Assembly: GCA_949987565.1 (NCBI GenBank)
Contig: OX465102.1
Span: forward strand, 21,284,992-21,348,991
DNA: 64,000 nt
Direction of reading: 5' to 3'
From: Luidia sarsii
Lineage: Eukaryota; Echinodermata; Asteroidea; Paxillosida; Luidiidae
The translations under genes and the position numbers were made by a program. The stretch's first letter is position 1. Every line of letters starts with the position of its first letter. The notes beneath the pieces were generated by a model. That model was given only the letters and a program-made list of their open reading frames with translations. It ran no database searches and was not told the origin of the DNA. This document shows, one piece after another, positions 34,201-43,149 of this stretch.

Positions 34201-35565
34201 TTTCGTATTGCTTTATCACTAAACTGTGTTATCAATGAGGCAATTCATTGTAGGGCTGTTCACACTGGCACCAAAAATCGCGATTATTTGGATTGTGATT
34301 CAAATCACGATTCAAATCCACTTTTTTTTTTAGATTACTTACCAAGCAGAGTGTGAAGCTTTACAATCGTTTGTTTTTTAAAATCCCATATGGTATTGCT
34401 CGCGGTCTGACTACATGTAACAAGGAAGTACCGTGCTTGTTTATATGTCTCCCTGCATGGGCCACCCTCAAGGGCACACGCACCATCTGACCACAATTGC
34501 TAACCATAATCAGGTCAGATTGATTTTTGTGGCCCAATTTTTCCGCAGTTTTATCCAAAAACCTGTTCTTGAGTCGCGATTTGGGCCACAGTTAAATTGC
34601 ACGGTGAGAACAGTCTATACTGCGTGCTATAGTGCAAAACCTTAAAAAAAAAACCACATCAAGGTGTGTTACAGCGGTGTGGGTGCTACGGTAACGATTA
34701 CCTCGGGTTACTCGGCCATAAGGCCAGACCTACATGTGCCCCCAACTAGTGACGGTGCATCAGGAGAGGACTATACTTACGCTGGATGATTCCTGCCTCA
34801 GGCTCGGGGCAATGGGCCAATGGAGTTGACAGCCATGGAGGGCGGGTTCGTATATAATGGGCTCTCTCTCTCCCCCCACTTTTCCCCCGACTGGGTGAAG
34901 GGGAGGTCATGAGGTCATGAGGTCATGAGGCCCTGCTGGAGGCCCGAATGTGTTAGTAACGTGGTGAATGTGCCTGCAACACACCAATCAATCTAAACAA
35001 GGGAAGTTGACAGGGGAGTTTGACAGACACCAAGGGTTGGGAATACATATTTTATCTGTGCAAGATGAAAGGGAGGGATATCACGAAAGAAGAAAAAAAT
35101 TGAAAAATTGCGCACAATGCAAAAAAAAAAAATCTGACACATCATCTCCCCAAAACCTCCAATTAGTTTTTGAGGGAGGGGGGTTGGGGGCTGATATAAT
35201 TATTTTGATCCCAAAAGATCAGAAATCTGAAAGCAAAGCAGGACAGATAGAATGCCTCCCTGATCAGGGCCAATTTTGTTCATTCATTTTTGTTTTATTT
35301 AAGAAAAATGACAGGGAGAAGAACCATAGCCACAATGCTTGGCAGGATTCTACTGACCCATTTGCCGATTTGAAATTCAATCATCGTCTTGTTTCAATTT
35401 CCCATTTAAAAAAAACTCCAGTGGAAACGTGGCTAAAGAAGCACAAAGAGGTAGGACAAAGAGATTGGCTCTGCAGCTCTTTAGCTCTACAGCATTTGAT
35501 GTCAGCTTTTTTTTTTTTTTTACTGCTATTGGTTCACTTTCTAATTCTGTTGTCCAAGGCATCTG

Positions 35566-35606
<41 letters not shown>

Positions 35607-38600
35607 GAGGGGAGGGAAATTGGCACAAACAACTAGGCAAGGATGAAACCTGTGGCAGAATCGGAACAAAACAAAGCTGTTAGAATGGTGCCTTTTAGAA
35701 GACGGGGGAATAAAACCCAAAGCAAAAACCACAGACCACGCTGTTAAAAGACACACATACATGTATACACACATGCCGACAATCTGTTAGTGCTCATTAA
35801 ACTGGATTTTCTCATGAAAACCGGGTCTTCTCATGAAAACCAGGTTTACTCATGAAAACCGGGTTTTCTCATGAAAACTGGGTCTTCTCATGAAAACTGG
35901 GTCTTCTCATGAAAACCGGGTCTTCTCATGAAAACCAAGTCTTCTCATGAAAACCAAGTCTTCTCATGAAAACCAAGTCTTCTAAAAAAAACGGGGTCTG
36001 GTTGATGAGTCGGGGTGGAGGGTCATAATAAATGCTTCCCTCTAGTGTTCTGCTCGGGCAAGTCCCAGTCCCAGCCCACACTGGTGACTGGTCCCCTGCC
36101 CCTCCCTCAACCGGATGCTGGATATGGTCTGACTCTACTGCATGTAATGTTCACCGAGCAGCACAGAATGGATTCATAATGATGTTCCAGTTAGCTGAGC
36201 AGCGGGAAATGTCAACCCCATGCGAGATTAGGAATTGTAAAATGTACGATGCTGCATGTATCAATGAAAGTTTGCTTGGAAAACAGGATGGACCATGAAC
36301 AGACAACTTGGCTGTTGTTTTTGGTGGGGCAGAATCAAATTCCTTCTTTTGACGACGGATTAACTTGCATGATGGAAGACAAGCATTCAACATCGTGGTC
36401 GAAATTTTTTTCATCACTTCCCATACAGGAATACGGGTCATAGCAAAACCAACACACTGATTTCTGACAGGGAAATCTGACAGATTTTAACAATGAACAT
36501 CGGAATCTTGAAAATTTGAGTGATTTTGGTAGGAAAAGAGAAAGTCACGGCAATTTCACCATTGGTCGTTTAAAAAAAATTGTTAAAAAAGTTCCCTGTT
36601 TTTCCTTGATCTGTTTGACTTTCTTTCACAAAACCTTAACAGATGTCCTCGTCAGGCCACGAGAGGGAACATTTTCCCCGCTGAATTTCATCTCTTTTTT
36701 TTTTCATGGCAATATTGCAGATCCACCCACACAATGTTCGCTGTTGGCTGTTCAGATGATTGTGCTATCAATTGGCAGGGACAGGCCAAGCTACCAGTCA
36801 GCTAGGCAATGCATTTAGCATATGAAATGCATATTGGTAATTCCATAAATCAGGGGTTCAATTTGTGACATATTGGTGTCTCCACTTACATATGAAACTA
36901 GTCCAGCACTCCTGCAGTGCATTGTAACAGTTATAACAAGGTAATGAACCACTTTGTAGATTAAACAGTACCGTATGTTATAAATGAACAGTGTAGTGAG
37001 TGTACATGTACATACTGTTTAATAAACAGAATGTTTCATTATGTTGTTACAATGTTACATGTAAGAAAGCTGAATGGTTTCATATGTATGTAAGTGGGGA
37101 AACCAAAATGTCACAAGTTGGACCCCTGATACATCTTGATAATTATTTTATGGAATTACCCATAAACACACAAAAAAGCTGCATTTTTGGAAAGCATGGC
37201 TCTTCAATCAAAACTCAGAAAAGAAATCTACAAGACTGCTCGTTGCCAGATTAGACTAGAGCGAAGGATGTCAGAGGATTCGGCAGACTGACCTAAGATC
37301 GGTTTGGGGGTTTTCTTTATAAAATGGCCTTGAGGAGAGAGGGACGCACCTTGTGTTGACTTGGACGAAAGTCTTGTGGTGGTAGATGACCGCTATCAGT
37401 CGTTGGACGGTGGTCAGCGCGACGGACAGCCGCCAGACATAGGCAGAAGGGGGCAGGGCTATGGCTGCACTGATGGAGGGGAGGAAATTTGGGACCTGGG
37501 AGGAAACAAAGAACACCCCAAGAATATATGGACACATCGCGGAGGTTAAACCCTCTGCTAGAATGCTGACCGAGTCCAGCTATTTTGGCATCAGTCTAGT
37601 TCAAAGTGCAGGGTTCGAAATTCACGACAGCCACGGCAGCCATGGTTGCCACTGCCCCTTCCACTGGCCGTGGTGCCCCTCCATAAACAAAACCCAAATC
37701 CACAGCCGTTTTAGCTGTGCCCTTTCAAACTTTGGCCACCATGTCTCAAGATGGCTAACAAAAAAGTCCAACATCGATTAAGGGCAAAACCTCATTGAAT
37801 TACATTCTCCTCGACACAAACCTCATGTTAAATATCTATGATCAAAGCACTGAGCACTCAGTGTTTATCACGTGGAGCAAGGGCAAAACCTCATTGAATT
37901 AAAAAAGTCCCAACAAAAAAATTAAACAAGCGTCAGTTTTAAGTTAACCGCTCTCACTGTGAAAATCTAACAGGTCTGTGAAAATTGGGTGAATATGTCG
38001 TGTTGGCGTGAAAAAAAAAATCAGTGATTTCATAGACCCTTTTGAAGTGAATTTGCCCCGAACATTTTTACCTTGAGCATCTGACCTATTCTTAAAGTCA
38101 CCACACAACTCATCTTCCAGGCAGTTGTGGTTTGGTCTGTGTAATTTTGTACACCATAGGCTTACAGTGCATTGCAGCCATTTACCATCAAGAATGCGGC
38201 CTTTATCAATAGACGACTGGTGAAATTACCATGAAACTTGAAAGGCTGATGTGGCTCAGACCATTTGAGCATCAGCTTTTTCACCCAACAGGGGTGTTCT
38301 TGTCAATGTTTTATTTCTTGCTTTTGTTACTATTTTGACGTTTTGATACACTTGATACACTGATTAGTTAATCAATAAAGAACTAATCAATTACCTGGTA
38401 ATCAAAAATCAATAAAGACCAAAAATATATAGCATTTTGTACATGAACTTTGATAGGCCTATATCTCAGAAAAAAGAACAGAGGTCAAACTTGCATCAAA
38501 TAAAGCTTATTTCATGCTATTTCTGACTATGGGTATAACTTAATTTCTTTCTTTTTTTAGACTTCATGGCCTTTTTTGCAGTGCCAGTCACATATTATAT

Positions 38601-39297
38601 CTACAAGTATCGACCAACTTATTTGTTTAGTACTAGTAGGGCAGATCCCGATAGAATTGCGACACAGCAGAGCAAACCTCATCTCAACACAAATGGCAGG
38701 TTACATGATATTCACCTGGCAACGGCATTCTTCCCGCAAACGCTATTCTGCCGGTCCCTTAATCTGATTGGCCAATTGTCATTACATCATGTATGCATAT
38801 GTATGCTCTATATACTCTGATGTTGGCCAATCAGAGTAAAGAGGGTTTATGAATATGCATAACATCAGCAAGAACAACCTCAAGGAAAAAATGCCGTTGC
38901 CGGGTGAATATACACTTTGTGTGTGTACACTACATGTACCTAACTTAATAATTTTTAAAGACTTCATCTACATGTAGTTCATGGCCTTTTTTGCACAGCC
39001 AGTCACATTATTACACACCTACGAGTATTGACCCAGTTAGTACAGGGCAGACATCAATAGAATTGTGACACAGCCGTGCAAACCTCATCTACATCTGAAA
39101 AACAAAACAATCACTCCGTCGCTCACCCTGCAGTGTGTGGCGACGCTGGATCTGAAATTGAAGAGCAAGGCCAGAAGCACGCAGGAAAGGAAGCCCACTG
39201 CCATGATGCCCCCGGTTAAGATGGTCGCCGTCGACATCCTGATGCGTAGCGCCCTCGCTTGCTGAGGCAGCACACTGTTTCTGTTGATGTCGTTCAT
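28115..39297 (-). CDS. PGAP2: PGAP2 (post-GPI attachment to proteins 2), complete six-exon gene
   Basis: Join on the minus strand of 39127..39297, 37350..37495, 31311..31414, 30655..30757, 28897..28988 and 28115..28245. The sum is 747 bases, 248 residues plus stop, and every junction phase agrees. Family knowledge: PGAP2 (FRAG1/DRAM superfamily) is a multi-pass Golgi membrane protein needed for fatty-acid remodelling of GPI anchors, acting with PGAP3 before GPI proteins reach the surface. Seen: an N-terminal membrane segment (GIMAVGFLSCVLLALLF), then ATHC-R-VPNFLPSIS (the family ATHCGVPNYLPS hallmark), YVWRL, LENLCLVALTCVSS (family VENLALLVLTYVSS), LHEKFF, and near the C terminus YTVFSFFEYVVVLTN followed by YHCFVTYDF. 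Length is close to the 254 residues of human PGAP2. The start ATG at 39297 has A at -3. Introns are about 0.55 to 5.9 kb and hold SINEs, a LINE fragment and tandem repeats. Confidence 0.93.
28283..28490 (-). repeat. tRNA-derived SINE family E, minus copy, internally deleted
   Basis: GCACCGAGTGCTCAGTGCTT and GATTGGAACTCACGACTCCT are followed by the reversed A-box region. It sits in the last PGAP2 intron. Confidence 0.6.
28500..28705 (-). repeat. tRNA-derived SINE family E, minus copy
   Basis: On the minus strand: TCAGCTCAGTGGTCAAATGA, then GTGGGTTCGAATCTGG, a GCCTGTATTTTT linker and the shared GAGCACTCAGTGCTTATCAC body. This is the most complete copy of the family in the window. Confidence 0.72.
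28897..28988 (-). CDS. PGAP2: PGAP2 coding exon 5
   Basis: 92 bases encoding AKYICFAVNMGSIFIAAICY and WRHRYYCDPY. Acceptor AG at 28990-28989; donor GTGAGT at 28896-28891; one base each side of 30 codons. Confidence 0.9.
29110..29500 (+). repeat. SINE family D body copies
   Basis: GAGATATACAGCAGCTAATG, CCCAGCAAAGACTAGCTGAC, CCATCTAAGGGCTGGATAGC and TTTTTCCTTTATTTGTTTGA match the family body. The tRNA-like B-box part is deleted. An opposite-strand partial follows at 29400-29480. Confidence 0.6.
29537..29818. mobile_element. Inverted-repeat element with CAGGG ends
   Basis: The left end CCAGGGTTCTATTTCATTA and the complement of the right end (TTATGAAATAGAGCCCTG) form arms of about 17 bp, with AGGAAGATTCC-type repeats inside. 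No clear target duplication. Confidence 0.45.
30398..30605 (+). repeat. Repeat family C, longest copy (foldback)
   Basis: AACTCAATGTTTCGGGCAGT and the later ACACACTGCCCCTAAATATT plus GAGTT are inverted, as are CAGGAGACTGCTG and CAGCAGTCTCC. A tail, AGAGCCACACTCCAGTC and CACAAACCTTCCGCTTGCC, follows. Partial copies lie at 22545, 42735 and 54765. The layout (hairpin with a single-copy tail) resembles family B. Confidence 0.7.
30655..30757 (-). CDS. PGAP2: PGAP2 coding exon 4
   Basis: 33 whole codons, LHEKFFISFQ to GAKPS. Acceptor AG at 30759-30758. The donor that fits the phase is GTGGGT at 30654-30649, leaving TC; a nearby GTGCGT would break the frame. Confidence 0.85.
31311..31414 (-). CDS. 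PGAP2: PGAP2 coding exon 3
   Basis: 34 codons, RVWYPMLCRV to SSTENT. Acceptor AG at 31416-31415; donor GTAGGA at 31310-31305; one base (G) is carried into exon 4. LCR and LLENL align with LCRLNFGLNVVENL of the human protein. Confidence 0.88.
31600..32290 (+). repeat. SINE family E, plus copy, interrupted by a LINE fragment
   Basis: CGACCAGCTAGATGGTCGAG then TGGTT (A-box part) ends near 31770. The B-box part ACCGGGTTCAAAACCTGCTC and body GCAGGCAATTGGGCAAGGCA resume near 32141. The intervening 370 bases are the LINE fragment. Confidence 0.65.
31771..32140 (-). mobile_element. 5'-truncated non-LTR retrotransposon (LINE) 3' end
   Basis: On the minus strand a short open frame (32130 to 31921) reads HHSHRTRSSTNG, PRTKAGRNPGAQVWNNIP and AQSFFFTNF, the typical C terminus of LINE reverse-transcriptase ORFs (NHNTRS, RT--G, LWNNLP pattern of CR1/L2/Jockey-type elements). 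It is followed by an untranslated tail and ends in (AAAT)n at 31771-31790. It is inserted within a SINE in PGAP2 intron 3. The reverse-transcriptase core is missing. Confidence 0.75.
32295..33340. other. PGAP2 intron 3, no further feature resolved
   Basis: Unique sequence with no supported exon. A 3' fragment of hairpin family B (ACAAAAATGTTGCAAACTGC) lies at 33262-33300 in minus orientation. Confidence 0.45.
33345..33900 (+). repeat. 115-bp tandem repeat, about 4.7 copies
   Basis: AGGCACGTATACGAGGCC recurs at 33471, 33586 and 33701 and, diverged, at 33816, exactly 115 bases apart; a first diverged copy starts at 33363. Units include GGGTGGCCAGTTCCTTTCCT and CTCTAAAGAGGGGAATGT. ORFs here are repeat artefacts. 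Confidence 0.93.
33900..34040 (-). repeat. tRNA-like SINE fragment
   Basis: The minus strand reads TATGCTCGAACGGGATAGAG, CGTTTACTTGC and GGTTTGAATCCCACTCAGAC, the layout of A-box, anticodon arm and B-box. The acceptor stem is absent, so this is a retroposon and not a tRNA gene. Confidence 0.55.
34075..34215 (+). repeat. Hairpin retroposon (family B), diverged plus copy
   Basis: CTTCTTTAGAAAGGTCTTGC and CAGAAAGTTCCTGCTC form the decayed arms. GACCCTCTAAAATT and TTGAGCAGTTTGCAACATTT are the tail. Confidence 0.6.
34220..35560. other. PGAP2 intron 3, low-feature stretch
   Basis: Unique sequence with a GGTCATGA triple repeat at 34906-34930 and runs of A. The 222-residue plus-strand ORF at 34968 has no recognisable domain and ends in a (GA)n tract, so I do not call it a gene. 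Confidence 0.45.
35565..35620 (+). repeat. (GA)n with G-run
   Basis: About 15 GA units followed by a run of about ten G and GGGAGG. Confidence 0.9.
35803..35985 (+). repeat. 19-bp tandem repeat, about 9.5 copies
   Basis: Units of TCATGAAAACCGGGTCTTC with the variants CCAGG, CTGGG and CCAAG in the middle. The variants are clustered (three CCAAG copies at the right end), showing local homogenisation. Confidence 0.93.
35990..37340. other. PGAP2 intron 3, remaining part
   Basis: No exon or repeat is resolved here. Confidence 0.4.
37350..37495 (-). CDS. PGAP2: PGAP2 coding exon 2
   Basis: Encodes VPNFLPSIS to FVQVNTR. Acceptor AG at 37497-37496 after CCTCCC; donor GTGCGT at 37349-37344, leaving two bases (AG) that are completed by A of exon 3. 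Confidence 0.9.
37775..37905 (-). repeat. SINE family E fragment
   Basis: CACTGAGCACTCAGTGTTTA then TCACG lies between two copies of GGGCAAAACCTCATTGAATTA (37781 and 37879), as in the family E body. Confidence 0.5.
37975..38290 (+). repeat. Interspersed repeat family J, copy 2
   Basis: Matches 27630-27905 in order (CACAACTCATCTTCCAGGCA, GTGCATTGCAGCCATTTACC, AATAGACGACTGGTG, ATTTGAGCATCA). This copy lies in PGAP2 intron 1. Confidence 0.75.
38564..39105 (+). repeat. Direct duplication flanking a MITE in PGAP2 intron 1
   Basis: About 135 bases at 38564-38700 (TTCATGGCCTTTTTTGCAGT to GCAAACCTCATCTC) are repeated at 38975-39095 (TTCATGGCCTTTTTTGCACA to GCAAACCTCATCTA) with roughly 80-85% identity by eye. 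Confidence 0.75.
38711..38908. mobile_element. MITE with TA target site
   Basis: Inverted ends TTCACCTGGCAACGGCATT and AATGCCGTTGCCGGGTGAA (18 of 19 pair), flanked by TA on both sides, 198 bp. An inner pair CTGATTGGCCAA/TTGGCCAATCAG gives a second hairpin. Non-coding. Confidence 0.8.
39127..39297 (-). CDS. PGAP2: PGAP2 coding exon 1
   Basis: 57 codons from MNDINRNSVL to SSVATHCR. The donor is GTGAGC at 39126-39121, phase 0. It carries the first membrane segment. An upstream non-coding exon is possible but the acceptor before the ATG is purine-rich and weak. Confidence 0.87.
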
Positions 39298-39509
39298 TCT
39301 GGGGCTTTTTGTGTGTTTTTTTTTCTTCCCTTTTTGGTCTTGTTGGATGGCCCATGGGCTGGAAACAAAGAGACGCTGCACAAGACGAGAAAGAACAAAT
39401 CACAATTTACAAAATCCTTTCCAAAGATTTTCAAAAAGTGGCAAAGAAAACTTTGACTGGGCCATGACTTTGAATGCTCTTACCATGTGAGCTACAAGAT
39501 ACAACCCAG

Positions 39510-39845
39510 TCAGTTTTTCCTTTACTTCTGTTCCTTAATCTATGGTTTGACTTAAATCGAAAAAAAGGATGCATTGACTTTGTCAAGTTTGTGTGATCCC
39601 TGAGCTGCTGTAACCAAATTGGTTATTTGCATCTGAATGAAAACCGGGTGCATGATCCCTGGAGATAATGGATAAATGCTTCTGTTAAATTCTGGCAAAG
39701 ACTGGTTGACTATTTGGGAAGGGCTGGATAGCTCAGACGTAAGACTAAGACTAGAGTAAGACTAGTCAGAGCGCTGGTCTGAAAACCAGAGGACTTGGGT
39801 TTGAACAGTGTTGAACAAGTCCAAGTCCCCCGGTCCAGTCTGGTC
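39510..39845 (+). repeat. SINE family D, plus copy with clear tRNA-like segment
   Basis: GGCTGGATAGCTCAGACGTA (A-box region), GAGCGCTGGTCTGAAAACCA (an anticodon-arm-like stem with loop CTGAAAA, GAA in the anticodon position), then GGGTTTGAACAG. The D-arm is expanded by an AGACTAAG duplication. The GAA loop hints at a tRNA-Phe ancestor. Confidence 0.72.
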
Positions 39846-39847
39846 AG

Positions 39848-39950
39848 AGTAACTTAGACCCTTACAATCGCCTTTTTTCAATTTTGAGGGGGACGGTTCG
39901 ACGGGCGATATCATTAGGCCGATTCCGCGATTGTAAGGGTCCAAGTTACT
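39848..39950. mobile_element. Short MITE, family G, copy 1
   Basis: AGTAACTTAGACCCTTACAA then TCGC, and at the right end GCGATTGTAAGGGTCCAAGT then TACT, form 24-bp arms around a 55-bp centre. It shares its ends with 41404-41508. Confidence 0.8.
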
Positions 39951-40052
39951 CGATGCTAACCTACATATACTCGATGCTTACCCCCAGAACTGTGGGGTTC
40001 TACATCGTCTGCTGCTCTCCCAACCGGAACCCCAGATAACTACTGAGTACTG

Positions 40053-41268
40053 TAGTCCCACTTACTGGGCCGCCTCCCTTAAACGAGTTTTGAGATTATC
40101 TGTCGCACTAGTGCGACAGATAATCTCAAAACTCGTTTAACTTTAACTTAAGGGAGCTACTAGTACTAGTACTAGTATCATGGGAACCCCCGTTTTCGAC
40201 GGTACACGTTTTCGGCGCTTAGCCTTCTAACTCACATCGCACGATGAAAACAACTCCGTATAACGATCTCAGACTTCGTATCTTACAGTTGGTTTCCTGC
40301 TCTTGTCCGTCACCGAAAATGTGGAAATTTAAGGCTTTTCCAGTAGGCCAAACTTGTGTTATTCAAAAAGTTCCTCTTTTGGGGTCTATTTTCCTAGGTA
40401 CAAAATTGGCAGTTGCTTCAAAGCTCCAGTTTTCTGTTGGTCCTAAAAAAAATCTGAGTGTACCATAACAAACCCCAACATCCGTAGAAAAAATATATAT
40501 CAGGCAACTTGAAGCAGTCCGTTCTGGATAAAAACTATGGGGGCTCCTATAGAGCGTCTCGCTTATATAATTTTTAAAATATTTTTTTTATTATTATTCA
40601 AAGACAAAAAGTAACATGGCCCAATAGGCTTTAAAAAATAAATAAAAGGGCAGCTAGAGAAAGTACCAAGAAGGAGGAAATGTGTCTCTGGAGTGACATT
40701 GGGAAAGGTCATAACTGAATTGCAGCGAGAAAGAGGATTGTGGAATTTTTTTTAAACGTTATAAAAGAAAACATCAACAAGACCAATACGTTTTAAGCAT
40801 AAATTATGAATGATTTGAGGAAAGTGTTAGAAGCAGTGTGGAAAAACAAAAACAAAGATGAACACAAAAAAAACATACAGGGAAGAATTTTACAGTGCCA
40901 CACAGCATTTTGAGTTATTTTAAGAATTTATTTTGTGTTTGGCTGCACTGGGACACCTTACTAAACACCACCGACGAAAATAGGTGACGATGCTTACTGC
41001 GCGGTGCGCCGCGGACGTCAACAAAACCGGGTAATCTTAAGGAAGTGACAGGCTTAATCAACCTTCTCTATGATCATTCTAATAGTCTGTGGTGTGGAGA
41101 AAGTGACTGAGACCTCTTTTAGTGTGATACTTTCGTCCACATTGTTCAGTTTGAAGAAAAGTCCTTATATCGTCGGTTACTGGAGGATACTACTATAAAA
41201 AGTATAAATTATTATACTAATTACTACTATACTAGTACTAGCGAGTAGCGGCCCAGTAAGTGGGACTA
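40053..41268. mobile_element. 1.2-kb inverted-repeat element
   Basis: The 20-mer AGTCCCACTTACTGGGCCGC at 40054-40073 recurs as its exact complement at 41248-41267, with one more matching base outside. Near the left end is a perfect 62-bp palindrome and (CTAGTA)n; near the right end is a matching CTAGTACTAGC. The interior has no coding capacity. No clear target duplication is seen, so the superfamily is open. Confidence 0.7.
40079..40140. repeat. Perfect 62-bp palindrome
   Basis: The sequence is exactly self-complementary about the central ACTAGT at 40107-40112; each arm begins TTAAACGAGTTTTGAGATTA. There is no loop, so it could extrude as a cruciform. Confidence 0.97.
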
Positions 41269-41292
41269 GAAGAAGTACTTATTTGCTCAATG

Positions 41293-41402
41293 TTTCTATT
41301 GGTCAAGGCCATCAGAGACCTCAGGACCTCAGCCTTGGAACACTCAGACATTGTCAGACAATTATTATGAGAAGACTGGTCAATCGCTGGCTACATGTAC
41401 AA
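41293..41402 (+). repeat. Interspersed repeat family I, copy 2
   Basis: GGTCAAGGCCATCAGAGACC, CAGCCTTGGAACACT and AGACTGGTCAATCGCTGGCT match 6918-7035. Confidence 0.75.
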
Positions 41403-41403
41403 T

Positions 41404-41508
41404 CTAGTCCGAGTAACTTGGACCCTTACAATCGCCCTTTTAGTTTTATTTAAAAAAAAAGGCGATTGTATTTGTAACTGTAACTTGGTCCAAGTTACTT
41501 GGACTAGT
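41404..41508. mobile_element. Short MITE, family G, copy 2
   Basis: CTAGTCCGAGTAACTTGGAC then CCTTACAATCGCC, against the reverse arm ending GTCCAAGTTACTTGGACTAG. Same ends as 39848-39950, and placed on the other side of the 1.2-kb element. Confidence 0.78.
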
Positions 41509-41509
41509 C

Positions 41510-42460
41510 AAAATTAACTTTTGAGTTTATTTGCCTGACTCATTCCAAGTAAACCTAACGCGAAGCAGGTGTACGCTTACCTGAACTCGGTTGCCCAAGG
41601 AAGGGAGTCGTTTTGGACGCGGACGGGTGGAGTGAACTTGACCGTTACGGGGAATCCGTCTGCTATTTATCGATGTTTATCAACAGACGCGGGTCATGAT
41701 CATCCATCGCTTTCAATACCGCCCCCAACGTCGAACGAAGGGCAGGTACCCGTGGGCCAAGCCTGTTGGCAACGGCTCCTGCCTTTTCAGTCTGGCGTCC
41801 AATCAAAAAAAAATAATCCTTTCAGTCGGCAAAGGTTTTGTGACGAATACAAAAGAAAGCCTGTATTTTCAGCTAAAACCAAAGCCTATGTCTCCTAAAA
41901 TATCCTTTACTTTAGCACCAAGTTCTCGTCAGCCCCCAAAAGGAGTCGTAGGCAAACTTCTCTCGCCAAAATAATTATATAAAATACGACCGGTCCTATA
42001 CGAACACCAATTAATGAACTTTGAGTTTGAGCAAAATTTATTAGCTGCTTCAAGCAGACGCTATAAAAACAATAGTTAACGACGGGTCTCAACGCATCCT
42101 GGCCTCATTCGAATAATCAATTTTGTGCGAGTAAAAGTATGCACTTGTTCCAGTACATCTTAGTCTAAACAATTCAGAGAGACGGCCTGCGCCTTCATAT
42201 CGACCACAACTGCAATAATTATAGGGCGTAGTTGTTTGGTCAGGGTGTGATGCAGAAATCAACGCGTCAACCATCATAATCAACAATGCAACCCCTCCAA
42301 TGCTATTTCCCCTATGTCATTATTCTAGGTCTAAATTCCATTTAATCTTTTTACCGGTTCAGTTTTACGTATTTTGCGTTGTAGTGTCAATGCGTGGCAC
42401 AGATTAAAGCTCCAACTGGCCATGGTCCGACAATTATATTAGGGCCTACCATTGCTTATT
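41510..42460. other. Intergenic, no feature recognised
   Basis: No gene or repeat is resolved on either strand. Confidence 0.4.
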
Positions 42461-42465
42461 TAGCC

Positions 42466-42592
42466 CGTGTCCGAAATGGGCTTACAGAGCTACGGCTAGG
42501 GCTATTGTTTTCGCATCACCTTGTATTTCCAATAGGGGGGACCTAGACCTCAGGCTCGATTGATATAGACGCCCGAGTTTCGGACACGGCCT
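42466..42592. mobile_element. Short inverted-repeat element
   Basis: GCCCGTGTCCGAAATGGGC on the left and the complement of GCCCGAGTTTCGGACACGGC on the right give arms of about 13-18 bp. Confidence 0.5.
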
Positions 42593-42604
42593 GACTTAAT
42601 CAAC

Positions 42605-42735
42605 TATACGCGGCGTAGTAGTTCAGTGGGTGTGAAGATCAGGCTCGCAGACGCTGTCCAGACTGTATACTTCTTCGAATTAGTCGTGGGACGGGTTCGA
42701 TCTTCATCAACCACCCCATCGAAAAAAGGGACAGC
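42605..42735 (+). repeat. tRNA-like SINE, another type
   Basis: GTAGTTCAGTGGGTGTGAAG, then TCGCAGACGCTGTCCAG and GACGGGTTCGATCTTC, show the A- and B-box layout without a closing acceptor stem. Confidence 0.5.
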
Positions 42736-42800
42736 CTGTAACTCAACGTTTCGGGCAGTGTTTAGGACTCTGCAAGTCGTCAGGAGACTATAACAACGAA
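42735..42800 (+). repeat. Repeat family C fragment
   Basis: AACTCAACGTTTCGGGCAGT and GTCAGGAGACT match the left end of the copy at 30398. Confidence 0.65.
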
Positions 42801-42876
42801 TCCCAAAATATTAATTCCTTCCGATTTAGAAAGAATTCACTGTCCAATCCTAATAAGTGGTAGATCCGCACCAGTA

Positions 42877-43147
42877 ATAATGGACCTTTCCCATGAAATA
42901 TGCAAATTAGACCTAGCGCATGCGCTTAACTAAATGGTGGGCAAGCGGGCTGCCAGCCAATCACAGTTTTCCACGGGCGTGCGCGCGTTCCTTCGCACTA
43001 ACAGTTTGGCGTGCGGTCATTGGCTATTCAGCGTCTCCTACGCGCGTATTTCGAAACCTGCACGCAATGCGCACTCGTTTGCCCACCAATTTATTAAAGC
43101 GCATGCGCCAGCTCTTATTTGCATATTTCATGGGAAAGGTCCATTAT
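42877..43147. mobile_element. 271-bp MITE with long inverted repeats and paired octamers
   Basis: ATAATGGACCTTTCCCATGA then AATATGCAAAT on the left is mirrored exactly at the right end. The arms continue, imperfectly, through GCGCATGCGC and TGGTGGGCAA to about 70 bp. Each arm carries ATGCAAAT-type octamer sequence. Non-coding. Confidence 0.82.
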
Positions 43148-43149
43148 AA

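Noticed and set aside
34968..35636. 222-residue plus-strand ORF
   Set aside because: No domain, low-complexity end in (GA)n, and it lies inside a PGAP2 intron.
39723..39815. tRNA-Phe gene
   Set aside because: The anticodon-arm-like stem reads GAA, but the D-arm is expanded, the acceptor stem is missing and the flanks are the family D body.
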